The notes beneath the pieces are model-generated. The model was not told the DNA's origin. It saw only the letters and a list, made by a program, of their open reading frames with translations, and made no database searches. A stretch of 64,000 nucleotides of DNA from Skeletonema tropicum (taxonomy: Eukaryota; Bacillariophyta; Thalassiosirophyceae; Thalassiosirales; Thalassiosiraceae). Within the stretch, counting starts at the first letter, position 1. Each line of letters opens with the position of its first letter. This document shows positions 10,035 to 19,051 of the stretch, piece by piece. Both the position numbers and the translations under genes were made by a program. The DNA lies in the NCBI GenBank assembly GCA_037178625.1, contig CM074127.1, forward strand, positions 3,348,001-3,412,000, read 5' to 3'.

Positions 10035-10340
10035 AGGGATACAGGTAAGATACACGGTGTAATCACAAAAGGGTACGACAACCGGCATCAACCGGCACTC
10101 GCTGACCGGCCTCAGTTTTCAAAACCTCATTCTTTGAGATTGATGAAGGCAGGAGCAAGCGGAGGCTGCTTCAGAAGGCAAGGTTGTACCGAAGTGAATG
10201 GCAATCTATGCAATCATATTCTACACGATCCCACTACTTACATTGTGCGACAATGGGCCATTCTGTAGTGTGATTGTATCTACCACAAAAAGTTTTGTGC
10301 GCAACAACAACTACATCTGCAAATCATTTGTGAGCAAACA

Positions 10341-12056
10341 ATGTGCGACGTAGACAATCAAGGACGATGTTCCAAACATCCTTTCGTCCAAATCAAGCGG
10401 CGTAGCCGCCAAGGCGAATGGAAAGCTCTGCTTGATTCCTGTCCATTATGTGCAATCGACCGCGGAAATGTTGAAGACTGCAACAGCAGTAGTAACAACT
10501 CCGTTAGTGAGAAGGAAGAGCGCTCAGCAATGGCATTGATCCCCGTTGACGATGGCAGCATTAGCCCGAGGCGTACCTCGAAAGTGAAGTTTGCATCTGA
10601 TGCTGAATGTCCAGAAAACAATCGCCATGTTGTCTCCTCATTACCTGCAACATCGCTGCCTCCATTTCATTCCGGTAGCTTAATATCGGAACATGGCTGC
10701 GGCCAGAGCGTTGCTTCCAACACTGGCAGCATCGCATCAACACGCTCTGCTTTGAAACAATCCAAGTACAAGGTTTGCCAGAAAAAGATGCAGCAGCAGC
10801 TCAATGAGACAGAGCATGTGACTACTATGAGCATGGACTTGGATATCGATGAAGATAGTGACGACGATGAGGAGCCGGTAGTCACTCAACCACCACAACC
10901 CCAGCCTCAACCAGTCAAAGAAGAAGAAGAACTGGTACACCACCAAGATCCCAGGACAAAGCTCCAAGTAGAGAATGGGAGTAAGGACAACAGAAGTAGG
11001 GAAAAGAGACAAAACAAGCGCCCTCAGATCAGATCTTCTTTGGTTCAGGTTTCCCCTAATATTATGAAGCGTCCAGATCCTGAAGAGTTCCCATGCGGCG
11101 AGAGCTTCGGGAGTCATCACCTAGAGATTCCTCGACCTCTTCGATCATCCTCATTCAGCTCTGGACCTTACACTAACATGGTCGTTTGTCCTCCTACCAA
11201 CTTTGATGATGAAGTCTCAGCCATATCTTTCATGGAAAGTGTAAAATATCAGCCAAGTCAATGTAGTCATAGCAGCAGGCAGCAGCAAGAGCCCATTTCC
11301 GAAGACTTGGAGAACATTCGAGAAATGAATGCGTGTATCAACACCAACGACTACGACTCGAAAGGTCGTTGCGTGAACCACCCCCAAATCCGTCTGAGAA
11401 AGAAGAAGTTGTTTGGACGTGGCTGGAAGGTCCTTATGAACGCGTGCCCTGAATGTTGCGTAGATGAACTTCGCCGATTCAAGAGCGTCGAGGCAAGCAC
11501 ACGAAGGCAGTTACGATCATCCAGTCTCGAACACCAAGGAGGTGAAAGCGTTCGCAGTGCTCCTCTCCCTGTCAGTAACAACTCCACCAAGAGCATCGGT
11601 GATGAAACTGCGTCTCTGACAGCATCTACCAGTTCAAGTAGTAGTGATAGGTCCACCAAAAATTCTAGAGAGGAATGCGTCGACATGCATCAAATTGTCC
11701 CAGCTGCAAAAGTCAAAGAAGAGAAGGAAGTCATCTTTGTCAGGCAAATGCAATGGATAGATGAAATGGGCAATGCGGGCTCGTACACTGGGGAAGTGGA
11801 TTCTCGATTTACTCCACATGGAAAAGGATCGCTGCAGTATAACGATGGTATGATAACAGAAGGCAAATGGAGACATGGTGAATACCGCCCCAAGCGTCGT
11901 TCACGAAGCAGCTCACGATCTCGATCAAGTAGATCAAGAAGTCAGTCGAAAACTAGAGTTAGTGATGGTGTTAGATCCCGCAGTTCCAGTAGATCTTCAG
12001 TCACGAGGACGCGGTCGCGTTCGATGAGCGTCCAGCCTGTAGAATTTTTGCAATAG
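10341..12056 (+). CDS. Duplicated Cys/His module protein with MORN repeat and RS-rich tail
   Basis: 571 residues, no signal peptide. Two copies of one module can be seen: GRCSKHPFVQIKRR...WKALLDSCPLC at the N-terminus and GRCVNHPQIRLRKK...WKVLMNACPEC at about residues 345-380. Each carries a C-x2-H and a C-P-x-C, a pattern that could bind zinc; this is inference. Between them is a low-complexity region with acidic and Pro/Gln runs. After the second module comes one MORN-like repeat (YTGEVDSRFTPHGKGSLQY) and a C-terminal Arg/Ser-dipeptide tail (RSRSSSRSRSSRSRSQS). MORN repeats usually bind membranes or scaffolds and RS tails bind RNA-processing factors. I know of no described family with this order; it looks like a diatom lineage family. 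The start ATG at 10341 places the first module at the very N-terminus. Confidence 0.8.
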   Translation: MCDVDNQGRCSKHPFVQIKRRSRQGEWKALLDSCPLCAIDRGNVEDCNSSSNNSVSEKEERSAMALIPVDDGSISPRRTSKVKFASDAECPENNRHVVSSLPATSLPPFHSGSLISEHGCGQSVASNTGSIASTRSALKQSKYKVCQKKMQQQLNETEHVTTMSMDLDIDEDSDDDEEPVVTQPPQPQPQPVKEEEELVHHQDPRTKLQVENGSKDNRSREKRQNKRPQIRSSLVQVSPNIMKRPDPEEFPCGESFGSHHLEIPRPLRSSSFSSGPYTNMVVCPPTNFDDEVSAISFMESVKYQPSQCSHSSRQQQEPISEDLENIREMNACINTNDYDSKGRCVNHPQIRLRKKKLFGRGWKVLMNACPECCVDELRRFKSVEASTRRQLRSSSLEHQGGESVRSAPLPVSNNSTKSIGDETASLTASTSSSSSDRSTKNSREECVDMHQIVPAAKVKEEKEVIFVRQMQWIDEMGNAGSYTGEVDSRFTPHGKGSLQYNDGMITEGKWRHGEYRPKRRSRSSSRSRSSRSRSQSKTRVSDGVRSRSSSRSSVTRTRSRSMSVQPVEFLQ

Positions 12057-12248
12057 ATCTATGTAAGATAGTAAGCAGTTGATATGGTAGCAATAGAAAT
12101 TGTAATTCCAAGCTATTCCAAGCCTGTCGGTTGTAAAAACTTATCTGTGTATTGTACCGTAGCGTACAACAACATACCTACCGGACCAACTTTCAAAGCG
12201 GGTATAGGGGAATTGTACCAGTTCCATCGTACATATCACACCTCTGAT

Positions 12249-12256
12249 TTTGGCGC
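12249..12256 (+). promoter_or_regulatory. E2F-type site upstream of the Wee1 gene
   Basis: TTTGGCGC is a perfect match to the E2F/DP consensus TTTSSCGC, 176 bp upstream of the Wee1 ATG. A second match lies 24 bp further on. Confidence 0.55.
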
Positions 12257-12279
12257 ACTTTCGTCCTTCTAAGAAAATT

Positions 12280-12287
12280 GCGCGAAA
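12280..12287 (-). promoter_or_regulatory. Second E2F-type site upstream of the Wee1 gene
   Basis: GCGCGAAA on the plus strand is TTTCGCGC on the minus strand, again TTTSSCGC. Two consensus sites within 40 bp in front of a cell-cycle kinase are unlikely to be chance. Confidence 0.5.
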
Positions 12288-12431
12288 CCCACCGTTTCTT
12301 TTGTAGCGAGTGCATGCACCATGTCAAAGCCAAAACACTGCAAAAAGTAGCATCGAGCGTGTCTACGACACCAGAGCTGTAGCTGGAGTGTATTATTGAT
12401 CGCTATTGACACAGACACCAGCAATAGAATA

Positions 12432-14162
12432 ATGGATGATCTTCCCCAACGTGGTATAGTGCCGGCGCCAGCGCCGTCGCCGACATATCTTACCTCAAAG
12501 AACAGCCGCAAGAGGAACCTGTCGACGCAAAAATTGGGACTACAACATGAAGAGAGCGATACCGACATCGGAAGTGACAACGGGGAAGCGTTCGACTCTG
12601 ACTGCGACGGAGATGAATGCGGGGAAAATAAATGCTCCAACTCTCCTGCCGAGACGATTTCCACCAAAGTGAGGAGGCTAGAACTCTCTGGGGGCATGAC
12701 AGGACAAATGGACGTGAAGAAGTCTCTATTTTCACCCCGTCGTTATTCTTCCCGACCCACGACGACATCCAGGGCTCCTCCATCTCCTCCTCGGACATCG
12801 CATAAAGGGGCAATATTGCCTCCGCCAACATCAATGAAGAAGAGAATTGGAAGAGCTGGGGGACTTCATTGCAAGACTGATGAATTCAACATGGACTTGG
12901 GCAGCAGCGATGATATCAGCCCTCGTGATGCATCCGAATTTCCTTTTCTTGCCGACTCCTCAATGTCGATAAGTGAGGAAAGTCACGAAGATGAATTTCA
13001 TTTCTCAGTAAGGAAGAAGCCCCCTAGCCCACCCCGCGTGAAGGGGGGAAGATTTGAGCGTGCAAACAGCTTCCTCCAAATGTTCAGTCAAGAGAGCGTG
13101 ATAGAATCAGGAGAGAACAACGAAGATAATTTCCTTCACAGACCAAGCAGACCAAACAAACCAATGCAAGATGAAGAATACAGTATCGCATCTCCCAAAC
13201 GCCCAATTCGCAACCGAATGGCTCCAATGAAGGGAGAACTACAGTGTTCCTCGCCTTTCTCACGTTTTGCTGCAGATTTTGAAGTTGTAGGCACACTTGG
13301 AAATGGAGCCTTTGGATATGTTTACAAGGTGCGCAACCGAATGGATCTTCGGCTCTACGCTATCAAAGCTGCCAAACGTGAAGCGCGTGGAAAGTCAGAC
13401 AGAGACAGGATGCTGCAAGAAGTCTATGCGCTAGCTGCACTGAGCGACCAGACTAGTGTTGGAGCTATGCATATTGTACGATATCATCAAGCATGGATGG
13501 AAGGTAATCGTCTGTATATTCAAACGGAACTATGCCAAAGTACTTTGATGGATGAGGTGTCGGAGGGTACACCAAATGAGAAGAGGCTCTACAAGCTGCT
13601 TAGAGAAATTCTCCTCGCTCTGGAATACGTACATCAAAGTGGCATGATCCATCTTGATATCAAACCAGAAAACATTTTCATCAAGAATGACCAGTACAAG
13701 CTTGGAGATTTTGGACTTGTTAGTAAGATCGAAAACCACGATGATGTTGAAGAAGGAGACAGTCGTTATATGTCAATGGAGTTGTTGTCAGGAGACCTTG
13801 AAGACTTGACAAAGAGCGATATATTTTCTCTAGGTGCCACTCTGTATGAAATATGTCTTGGTAGAGGACTCCCACAGGATGGCCAAGAATGGCAAGACAT
13901 CCGCCAAGGAGTGCTGCTGCCAATGCGAAACAGCTCATTCGATTTTCAGATGATTGTTCAGACCATGATGTCTCCCAAAAAAGAGGATAGACCAGCAGCA
14001 TCAGAGTTACTCAAGAAGAGACAATTGCTAAGCGAAGAGCAGCGTCAACTCATTGTTGAAAGGAACAAAGCCGAGGCCGCTAACATGGCTCTAAATGCTC
14101 AGATGAAATTGATGAAAGCAACACCGAAGAAGATTCTGGCAAGAAGCAATACAATCTGCTGA
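12432..14162 (+). CDS. WEE1: Wee1-type cell-cycle kinase
   Basis: 576 residues from the ATG at 12432; the frame is open back to a TTG at 12396. The N-terminal half is disordered with Pro/Ser-Pro sites. The kinase domain starts near residue 285: FEVVGTLGNGAFGYVYKV (Gly loop), YAIKAAKRE (ATP lysine), the hinge QTELCQ, HLDIKPENIF (catalytic loop), LGDFGLVSK (DFG) and the Wee1/Myt1 signature EEGDSRYM followed by SMELL in place of APE. Wee1 kinases hold CDK inactive by tyrosine phosphorylation and delay mitosis. No membrane segment follows the kinase domain, which favours Wee1 over Myt1. A short coiled region ends the protein. Two E2F-type sites lie upstream. Confidence 0.93.
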   Translation: MDDLPQRGIVPAPAPSPTYLTSKNSRKRNLSTQKLGLQHEESDTDIGSDNGEAFDSDCDGDECGENKCSNSPAETISTKVRRLELSGGMTGQMDVKKSLFSPRRYSSRPTTTSRAPPSPPRTSHKGAILPPPTSMKKRIGRAGGLHCKTDEFNMDLGSSDDISPRDASEFPFLADSSMSISEESHEDEFHFSVRKKPPSPPRVKGGRFERANSFLQMFSQESVIESGENNEDNFLHRPSRPNKPMQDEEYSIASPKRPIRNRMAPMKGELQCSSPFSRFAADFEVVGTLGNGAFGYVYKVRNRMDLRLYAIKAAKREARGKSDRDRMLQEVYALAALSDQTSVGAMHIVRYHQAWMEGNRLYIQTELCQSTLMDEVSEGTPNEKRLYKLLREILLALEYVHQSGMIHLDIKPENIFIKNDQYKLGDFGLVSKIENHDDVEEGDSRYMSMELLSGDLEDLTKSDIFSLGATLYEICLGRGLPQDGQEWQDIRQGVLLPMRNSSFDFQMIVQTMMSPKKEDRPAASELLKKRQLLSEEQRQLIVERNKAEAANMALNAQMKLMKATPKKILARSNTIC

Positions 14163-14396
14163 ACAGAAGAAATAGACACGGTGATTTGAAGAGGAATGGC
14201 GAGTTTTAAGTACCATTTTCCTTTTCTACTTGTTAGATAGCTACACACAAGCCCACTGAGGGAAATATATACTTAAATTGAAATAAATAGAATGAATTCA
14301 ACTAGGAATTGAGAGTTTGGCGAGAGAACATGCCATGCGTATCTGATCAACTGAGATCGCCATTCCTTCAGGAAACTGTGAAAGTAAGAGATAGAA

Positions 14397-14682
14397 TCAA
14401 CAAAGCAAAGGAGGGCTGAGGAACTTTCTGAATAGTACAACAACTCCGCTTGCCGACACAACCAACATCATCACTTGAACCTCTTTCCGTCTCTGTAGCT
14501 GGCCAGGCTAGAAAGACGAGGACCCGCAGCCTGCAGCCAGCAGCCCGTCACTTTCAACCGTCAAGAAAGAAAGGAACGGAGAAGAAAGAATTGATGTGAG
14601 TGAAACTAGCGTATCAATGTTGTAATCAAGCGCAAATCAGACAAGGAACGTACCGCACCCAAACCAAACCGTCGACTCATCG
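14397..14682 (-). CDS. Possible tiny spliced gene for a 45-residue single-pass membrane protein
   Basis: On the minus strand, two clean introns can be read: 14683-14783 (101 nt, GTACGT to TTCTTCACAG, strong pyrimidine tract) and 14508-14653 (146 nt, GTACGT to CTTTCTAG). Splicing them joins a noncoding leader to the exon 14654-14682, which carries ATG (MSRRFGLGA), and then to 14397-14507, which continues PGQLQRRKEVQ, a hydrophobic helix VMMLVVSASGVVVLF, and RKFLSPPLLC before TGA. The product is 45 residues: basic N-terminus, one membrane span, short tail. I do not recognise it; small mitochondrial or ER membrane proteins look like this. The start exon is only 29 nt. Evidence is splice signals and a sensible product only. 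Confidence 0.42.
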
Positions 14683-14783
14683 CTGTGAAGAACAAGGAAA
14701 GAGAATGATTATCCCCCGATAGAGTTGATCAGACTCCAACGGAGGGGGCGCAGAAAGTAAGAAGGAACGGACGAAAAACGTAC

Positions 14784-15544
14784 CGGGGCTCTCCTGACTC
14801 GTGGCGTTGGAGTTGCCAAGTTCCAAAACGCCCAAAGCTCACTCCTTAAGCATGCCACCTCAGGCTACACTGATGCCCTCCTCTTGCGCCTTGCAATCGG
14901 TTCAACTGGATCGTGGCCAGCGTCATCGGAATGCACGCCTTCCTCCGATTCTTCGGGCTCCGCCACCTCGTCCCCTTGAGGTAGCATCTGTTCCTATGTC
15001 TCCTTATATCTCGCCAAAGTTCGCGGAAACGACTTCTCGCCTACACATTTGAAGTGCAGGTGGCAGTAAAGTCAACGTTGCAGATGTTATTGCCGAGATA
15101 CTCGGCCTTTCAGAGAATTGAAGGGTGAGCCGCTGCTGTTGGGGGCGTCGCCGTCGCACTGTTGCCTGACGGAAGATCTTTTTCTGGGCAAGACTCAACA
15201 TGTTGTTACGTAGATGGTCATACCGAAGAAGATAGATGACTGTGTAGTTGTTGGAAGTAGCTGGTTGCTAAGTAATTTATGAGCTGTTTGTGCAAGCTCT
15301 TTGTGAATTATTGAAGTCATCCATCACTTTGAGTTGATTCGCGAGAAAGGAGACGTATCTCGCTCATGTACCTGTCCGTCCGGTTTTGTCCGTGTTTCTC
15401 CATTCAACGGAACTCCGACCGATAGACCGTGACACACGCGAACGCTCCGCTCCGTCGTCGGTCGCTGGTCTCTGGTCTTCGTTCATTTCAACAGCATTCC
15501 CACAAAATTCGGAACCATCACTAAGTCTTTAAAAACTTGTAATA
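14784..15544. other. Intergenic region, possible upstream exons of the small minus-strand gene
   Basis: Holds the leader of the possible 14397-14682 gene. Two more minus-strand open stretches are visible: about 14873-14995 (MLPQGDEVAEPEESEEG..., very acidic) and 15004-15201 (MLSLAQKKIFRQATVRRRRP...). I cannot link them by convincing splice sites. The remainder should hold the Serinc promoter. Confidence 0.35.
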
Positions 15545-16972
15545 ATGGGCAGTGCAATATCTTCGGCTGTCTCTTTATCGGTGACATATTGCGCATGCAG
15601 CTCCGCCTCTTCTATTTGCAATGCGTGCCTTGGATCAACGTCTCCACAGACAACCGGAAGACGCAGATCAGTTCTTTTGCTCATTCTCGCGGTCGTGTTA
15701 TCTCTTACCTTTCAATATTCACTGGCACCGGTAATATTGGAAAAAGGACAGGAAAAATGGAGCATAATTGGTTCGACCATTGGGAAGCATATTTTCAACA
15801 GTTGGACTAGCGGATGCGAATCTTACAGCGGTGAAGACCAGATAGGTCAATGTGTTGCAAATGCTGGGGTTTTCCGACCGACCTTTCTTGCCTTCGTCTT
15901 CTTTGTTATTGCAGCAGTGACTTCTTCTATCCGACCTGATTTCAACAGGCATGTGTGGCCTGCAAAGTTCACAATTTATCTTTTATTGGTCTTTCTGTCC
16001 ATCTTTGCGTCGAGCAGCCCGTGGTTCTCTGGAGTATTCTTGCACATCTCTCGAATTGGTGCTACGGTATTTATTGTGATACAACAAATAATCATTATTG
16101 ATCTAGCTTATAATTGGAACGAGAGCTGGGTTGGCAAAGCAGATGCGTGCGATCGATTAGAGTGGGGTAGCGGTGCATTTTGGCTTCGTGCTACAATTGC
16201 TGCATGTTGTGTATTCTACATTATGGCATTCACGGGGATAGGATTGATGTACCACTATTTCAATGGCTGTGGCTCCAACGTCGCAATCATCACTATGACT
16301 TTACTCGGCATCATTGCGGTCACTGCGCTACAATTAGTAGGTACTGAGGGAAGTTTGTTGACGTCAAGTGTGATTTCTTCCTACGCTTCCTACCTCGCTT
16401 ATTCTGCTGTGTCAAAGAACCCTAACTCTTTGTGCAATCCACAATTGTTTGAGCCTAGTAACCCTTACGATATGAGTATGGGCTTGATACTGGGTGCTCT
16501 CTCTTTGGCGTGGACTGGATGGAGCTATACGGCTAACGATCGTATGAGTGCAGATGGACTGAATCAAGCGCGTTCGTTGAACACAAATAATGGAAGTTCA
16601 TTTCGCCGAGGACAAGATCCTCTACTGGATGTCAACGATCCTATTTTAGAATACAATGACGAAAATCAGCCACCATCCGGTTTGGCACTAGGAAGCTTAG
16701 ATGATGACGATGACATTCTATATTCTCATTCGTCCGAGGTCTGGAAACTGAATGCGATATTGGCCCTCATCTGTTGCTGGGTTGCCATGTCTTTGACAAC
16801 TTGGGGTTCTATTTCAGGGATTGTAGACGCAGAAGATACACATTCAGCTGCGAATCCTACAGTGGGAAAGCTCAATATGATTATGATTGCCTGTAGTCAG
16901 TGGGTAGCCCTGCTGCTCTACACTTGGACACTCGTGGCACCATCTCTATTTCCTGATCGAGACTTTTCCTAA
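15545..16972 (+). CDS. Serinc/TMS membrane protein (TDE1 family)
   Basis: 475 residues with about 10-11 membrane spans and no intron. The family pattern is clear: an N-terminal Cys/Ser-rich segment (YCACSSASSICNACLGS), a first span (VLLLILAVVLSLTFQYSLAP), FRPTFLAFVFFVIAAVTS, the conserved VFIVIQQIIIIDLAYNWNESW, and the C-terminal pair of spans. A serine/acid-rich cytosolic loop (about residues 340-400) precedes the last two spans, as in other members. Serinc proteins sit in the ER, Golgi and plasma membrane. Serine incorporation into lipids was the original proposal and lipid scrambling is a more recent one; the sequence does not decide between them. Confidence 0.93.
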   Translation: MGSAISSAVSLSVTYCACSSASSICNACLGSTSPQTTGRRRSVLLLILAVVLSLTFQYSLAPVILEKGQEKWSIIGSTIGKHIFNSWTSGCESYSGEDQIGQCVANAGVFRPTFLAFVFFVIAAVTSSIRPDFNRHVWPAKFTIYLLLVFLSIFASSSPWFSGVFLHISRIGATVFIVIQQIIIIDLAYNWNESWVGKADACDRLEWGSGAFWLRATIAACCVFYIMAFTGIGLMYHYFNGCGSNVAIITMTLLGIIAVTALQLVGTEGSLLTSSVISSYASYLAYSAVSKNPNSLCNPQLFEPSNPYDMSMGLILGALSLAWTGWSYTANDRMSADGLNQARSLNTNNGSSFRRGQDPLLDVNDPILEYNDENQPPSGLALGSLDDDDDILYSHSSEVWKLNAILALICCWVAMSLTTWGSISGIVDAEDTHSAANPTVGKLNMIMIACSQWVALLLYTWTLVAPSLFPDRDFS

Positions 16973-17182
16973 GAATGATTTGAAGAATTGAGTTGGAAGG
17001 GACGGAGTAATTATGTAGTATTGTGTAAATAATAAAGGATTTGGAAGAATTGTAAGCAATAAGCAATGAAACACACCTGCCTGATGAGACGCTTGTTAGT
17101 GCGCGCCGGAAAAGGGAGCAGAGGTGGGTGTGTAGGGTAATAACAAAAGAGTATAAAGTTTACAACGCCACCTCCATGCAGC

Positions 17183-17256
17183 GCCCATTTAGCTCAGTTG
17201 GTTAGAGCACATCATTAGTAATGATGAGGTCGGTGGTTCGACTCCGCCAATGGGCT
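17183..17256 (+). tRNA. tRNA-Thr (anticodon AGT)
   Basis: A full 74-nt cloverleaf without CCA and without intron. The acceptor stem GCCCATT pairs with AATGGGC; the D arm is GCTC/GAGC; the anticodon stem CATCA/TGATG encloses TTAGTAA, so the anticodon is AGT (threonine, read as INN after deamination); the T arm is GGTGG/CCGCC around TTCGACT. Box A and box B promoters are internal. The discriminator base is T. Confidence 0.97.
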
Positions 17257-17260
17257 TTCC

Positions 17261-17267
17261 TTTTTTT
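17261..17267 (+). terminator. RNA polymerase III terminator
   Basis: A run of seven T starts four bases after the tRNA 3' end, as expected for Pol III termination. Confidence 0.85.
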
Positions 17268-17877
17268 ATGTCGCGATAACCATGACTTCATCTTGACGAC
17301 TACGATTTGTCTTCACTCATCTTTTGCTTCTTCTTTCTGATGTCAATAATAAATACATAAAATATCACAAATGGGTTTATCGTTTCATCTTGAAAGTAGA
17401 TAAGTACTTAGACTTGAATGTCAGATGACGATGTGCAGAATAACTTTGCAGCTACACAACTTCCCATTTCCCACTTAATGACATCTTAATAGAAGGATTC
17501 ATAAGGATGTGGGAACAGAAAATTTCCAAACTTCCATTAATCAGACGTACTTTACATTCCTGATATTATCATTATGGCCCACCCAGCACCCAGAATCAAG
17601 ACCAGATTGACTACATCACAAGCAAGCAAGAAGTCAGAAGTTCAATACTCAGTTCCGACTCTATCTAGCCGAGTCTTTCCCAGCCAGATTTGTTCTTCCC
17701 TATTAAAATTGAATCCCAACTAAAGCACTATCTAAAAATGACTGACTCATCTCACGTCATTCATGAGTTTTTTTAGTCTGCATCGAGTTCGCGGTGCGTG
17801 AGATTCATCATGATCCATTATTTTCCCTTCCAAGTCCATCATCTACTATTCCATACTTTCAATAACTTCACAGAAAC
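17268..17877. other. Intergenic region upstream of the DUF4079 gene
   Basis: About 600 bp with no open frame worth noting. It must hold the promoter of the following plastid protein gene. I see no named element. Confidence 0.5.
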
Positions 17878-18836
17878 ATGATCTACCGCTTCATTGTTGC
17901 CGCCGCCCTGGCCACAAGCGCCAATGCGTTTACAATGCCATCGTCCTCCGCGTCGAGGTCAATTCGTTTGTCTGCGTTGGATACAGATGCCTTCGAAACA
18001 TCTATTGAAACATTTGATCCTCTGAATTTGTCGGAAGAGAACTCTTCATCTACACACAACAACCGTGCAGCTGTTATCGCTGCCGCTGCTGCATTTATGA
18101 CTCCTCTCTCAGCGAACGCTGCAGGACCTGATTGGGGCATCTTTGAAGGCCGCACAGGAAGTTTGCTTCACCCTGCTGCTATGTTTGCTATGGCAGCATT
18201 TTCATTATCAACAGGCCTTCTCGGATTCCAATGGCGTCGTCAGCGCACTCTTGGTGACGAAATATCGAGCTTGAAGAAGACTCTTCCTGATTTAGCAGGT
18301 GCTTCCTCCATCGCTGATGCATTGCAAATTGCCCAAAGCGCAGAAACAGTCGACTCTGCTTATGTTGCAAAGCTCAAAGCTGCGATGCCCATTGAAAGCC
18401 AAATTAACGAATTGACAAAAGAGCGTAAAGACTTAGCAAGTGCAGGACCCAGGGACAAGCATTTCAGCCAAGGAGCTTTGTTAGCGTTCATTGGCACTGC
18501 TTTCGCGATCGAGGTATGTTCTTCTTCTTTTGATTATGGTGTACTTGTTTGATTACTGTTATATTAACGTTCTCAGTCACTTCCCAACAGGGCCCACTCA
18601 ACACATACGCACGCGCCGGTAAACTTTTTCCCGGACCTCATTTATATGCTGGAGCTGGTCTTGTTGTCCTTTGGGCACTTGCTGCTGCAATGGTTCCCGC
18701 TATGCAAAAAGGTAATGACGCTGCAAGAACGGTTCACATCGGTGCAAACTTGGCTGGAATTGGCTTGTTTGGATGGCAAGTTGTATCTGGAGTCCCGATT
18801 CTGTTCAAGGTTATTGAATTCACTAAGTGGCCTTAA
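17878..18836 (+). CDS. Plastid DUF4079-type membrane protein (one intron)
   Basis: Exons 17878-18513 and 18591-18836; the intron is 77 nt (GAG|GTATGT ... CCAACAG|GGC) and keeps phase 0. The protein has 293 residues. The N-terminus MIYRFIVAAALATSANAFTMP is a classic diatom plastid presequence (cleavage before Phe). A second hydrophobic stretch, AAVIAAAAAFMTPLSANA, ends in an AxA-like site before AGPDWG, as in thylakoid lumen transfer signals. The mature part has HPAAMFAMAAFSL, a charged helical segment, and spans SQGALLAFIGTAFAI, YAGAGLVVLWALAAAMVPA and IGANLAGIGLFGWQVVSG, which fit the DUF4079 membrane family of cyanobacteria and plastids. Function is not established. Confidence 0.85.
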
Positions 18837-19051
18837 ATTGAATAATTCTCAGAACAATACGGGACATGGTGAATTTGTAGCTATCTGCTAAACTTATTAC
18901 AAGATATTGTACCACTTATTGATAAAACACGTATTCTTAGGCCTGCTAGACAATTTTTTGGTCGCCATCAAAACCTTTCACGCCAGGCAGTCAAATTACA
19001 AGATTCTATTGAAAACTAATGCTGTAGCTTGGAGATAATAGGTCTTTAGTA

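Noticed and set aside
9526..10091. Two minus-strand open frames, one with a signal-peptide-like start (MHLMVLSSLVLALMADG)
   Set aside because: They run through the inverted repeat arms of the mobile element, share no text with each other and match no transposase.
12084..12272. 62-codon open frame between two genes
   Set aside because: It overlaps the E2F-bearing upstream region of Wee1 and has no recognisable feature.
14801..15052. 83-codon plus-strand open frame (MALELPSSKTPKAHS)
   Set aside because: It is antisense to the better-supported minus-strand exon and lacks any domain.
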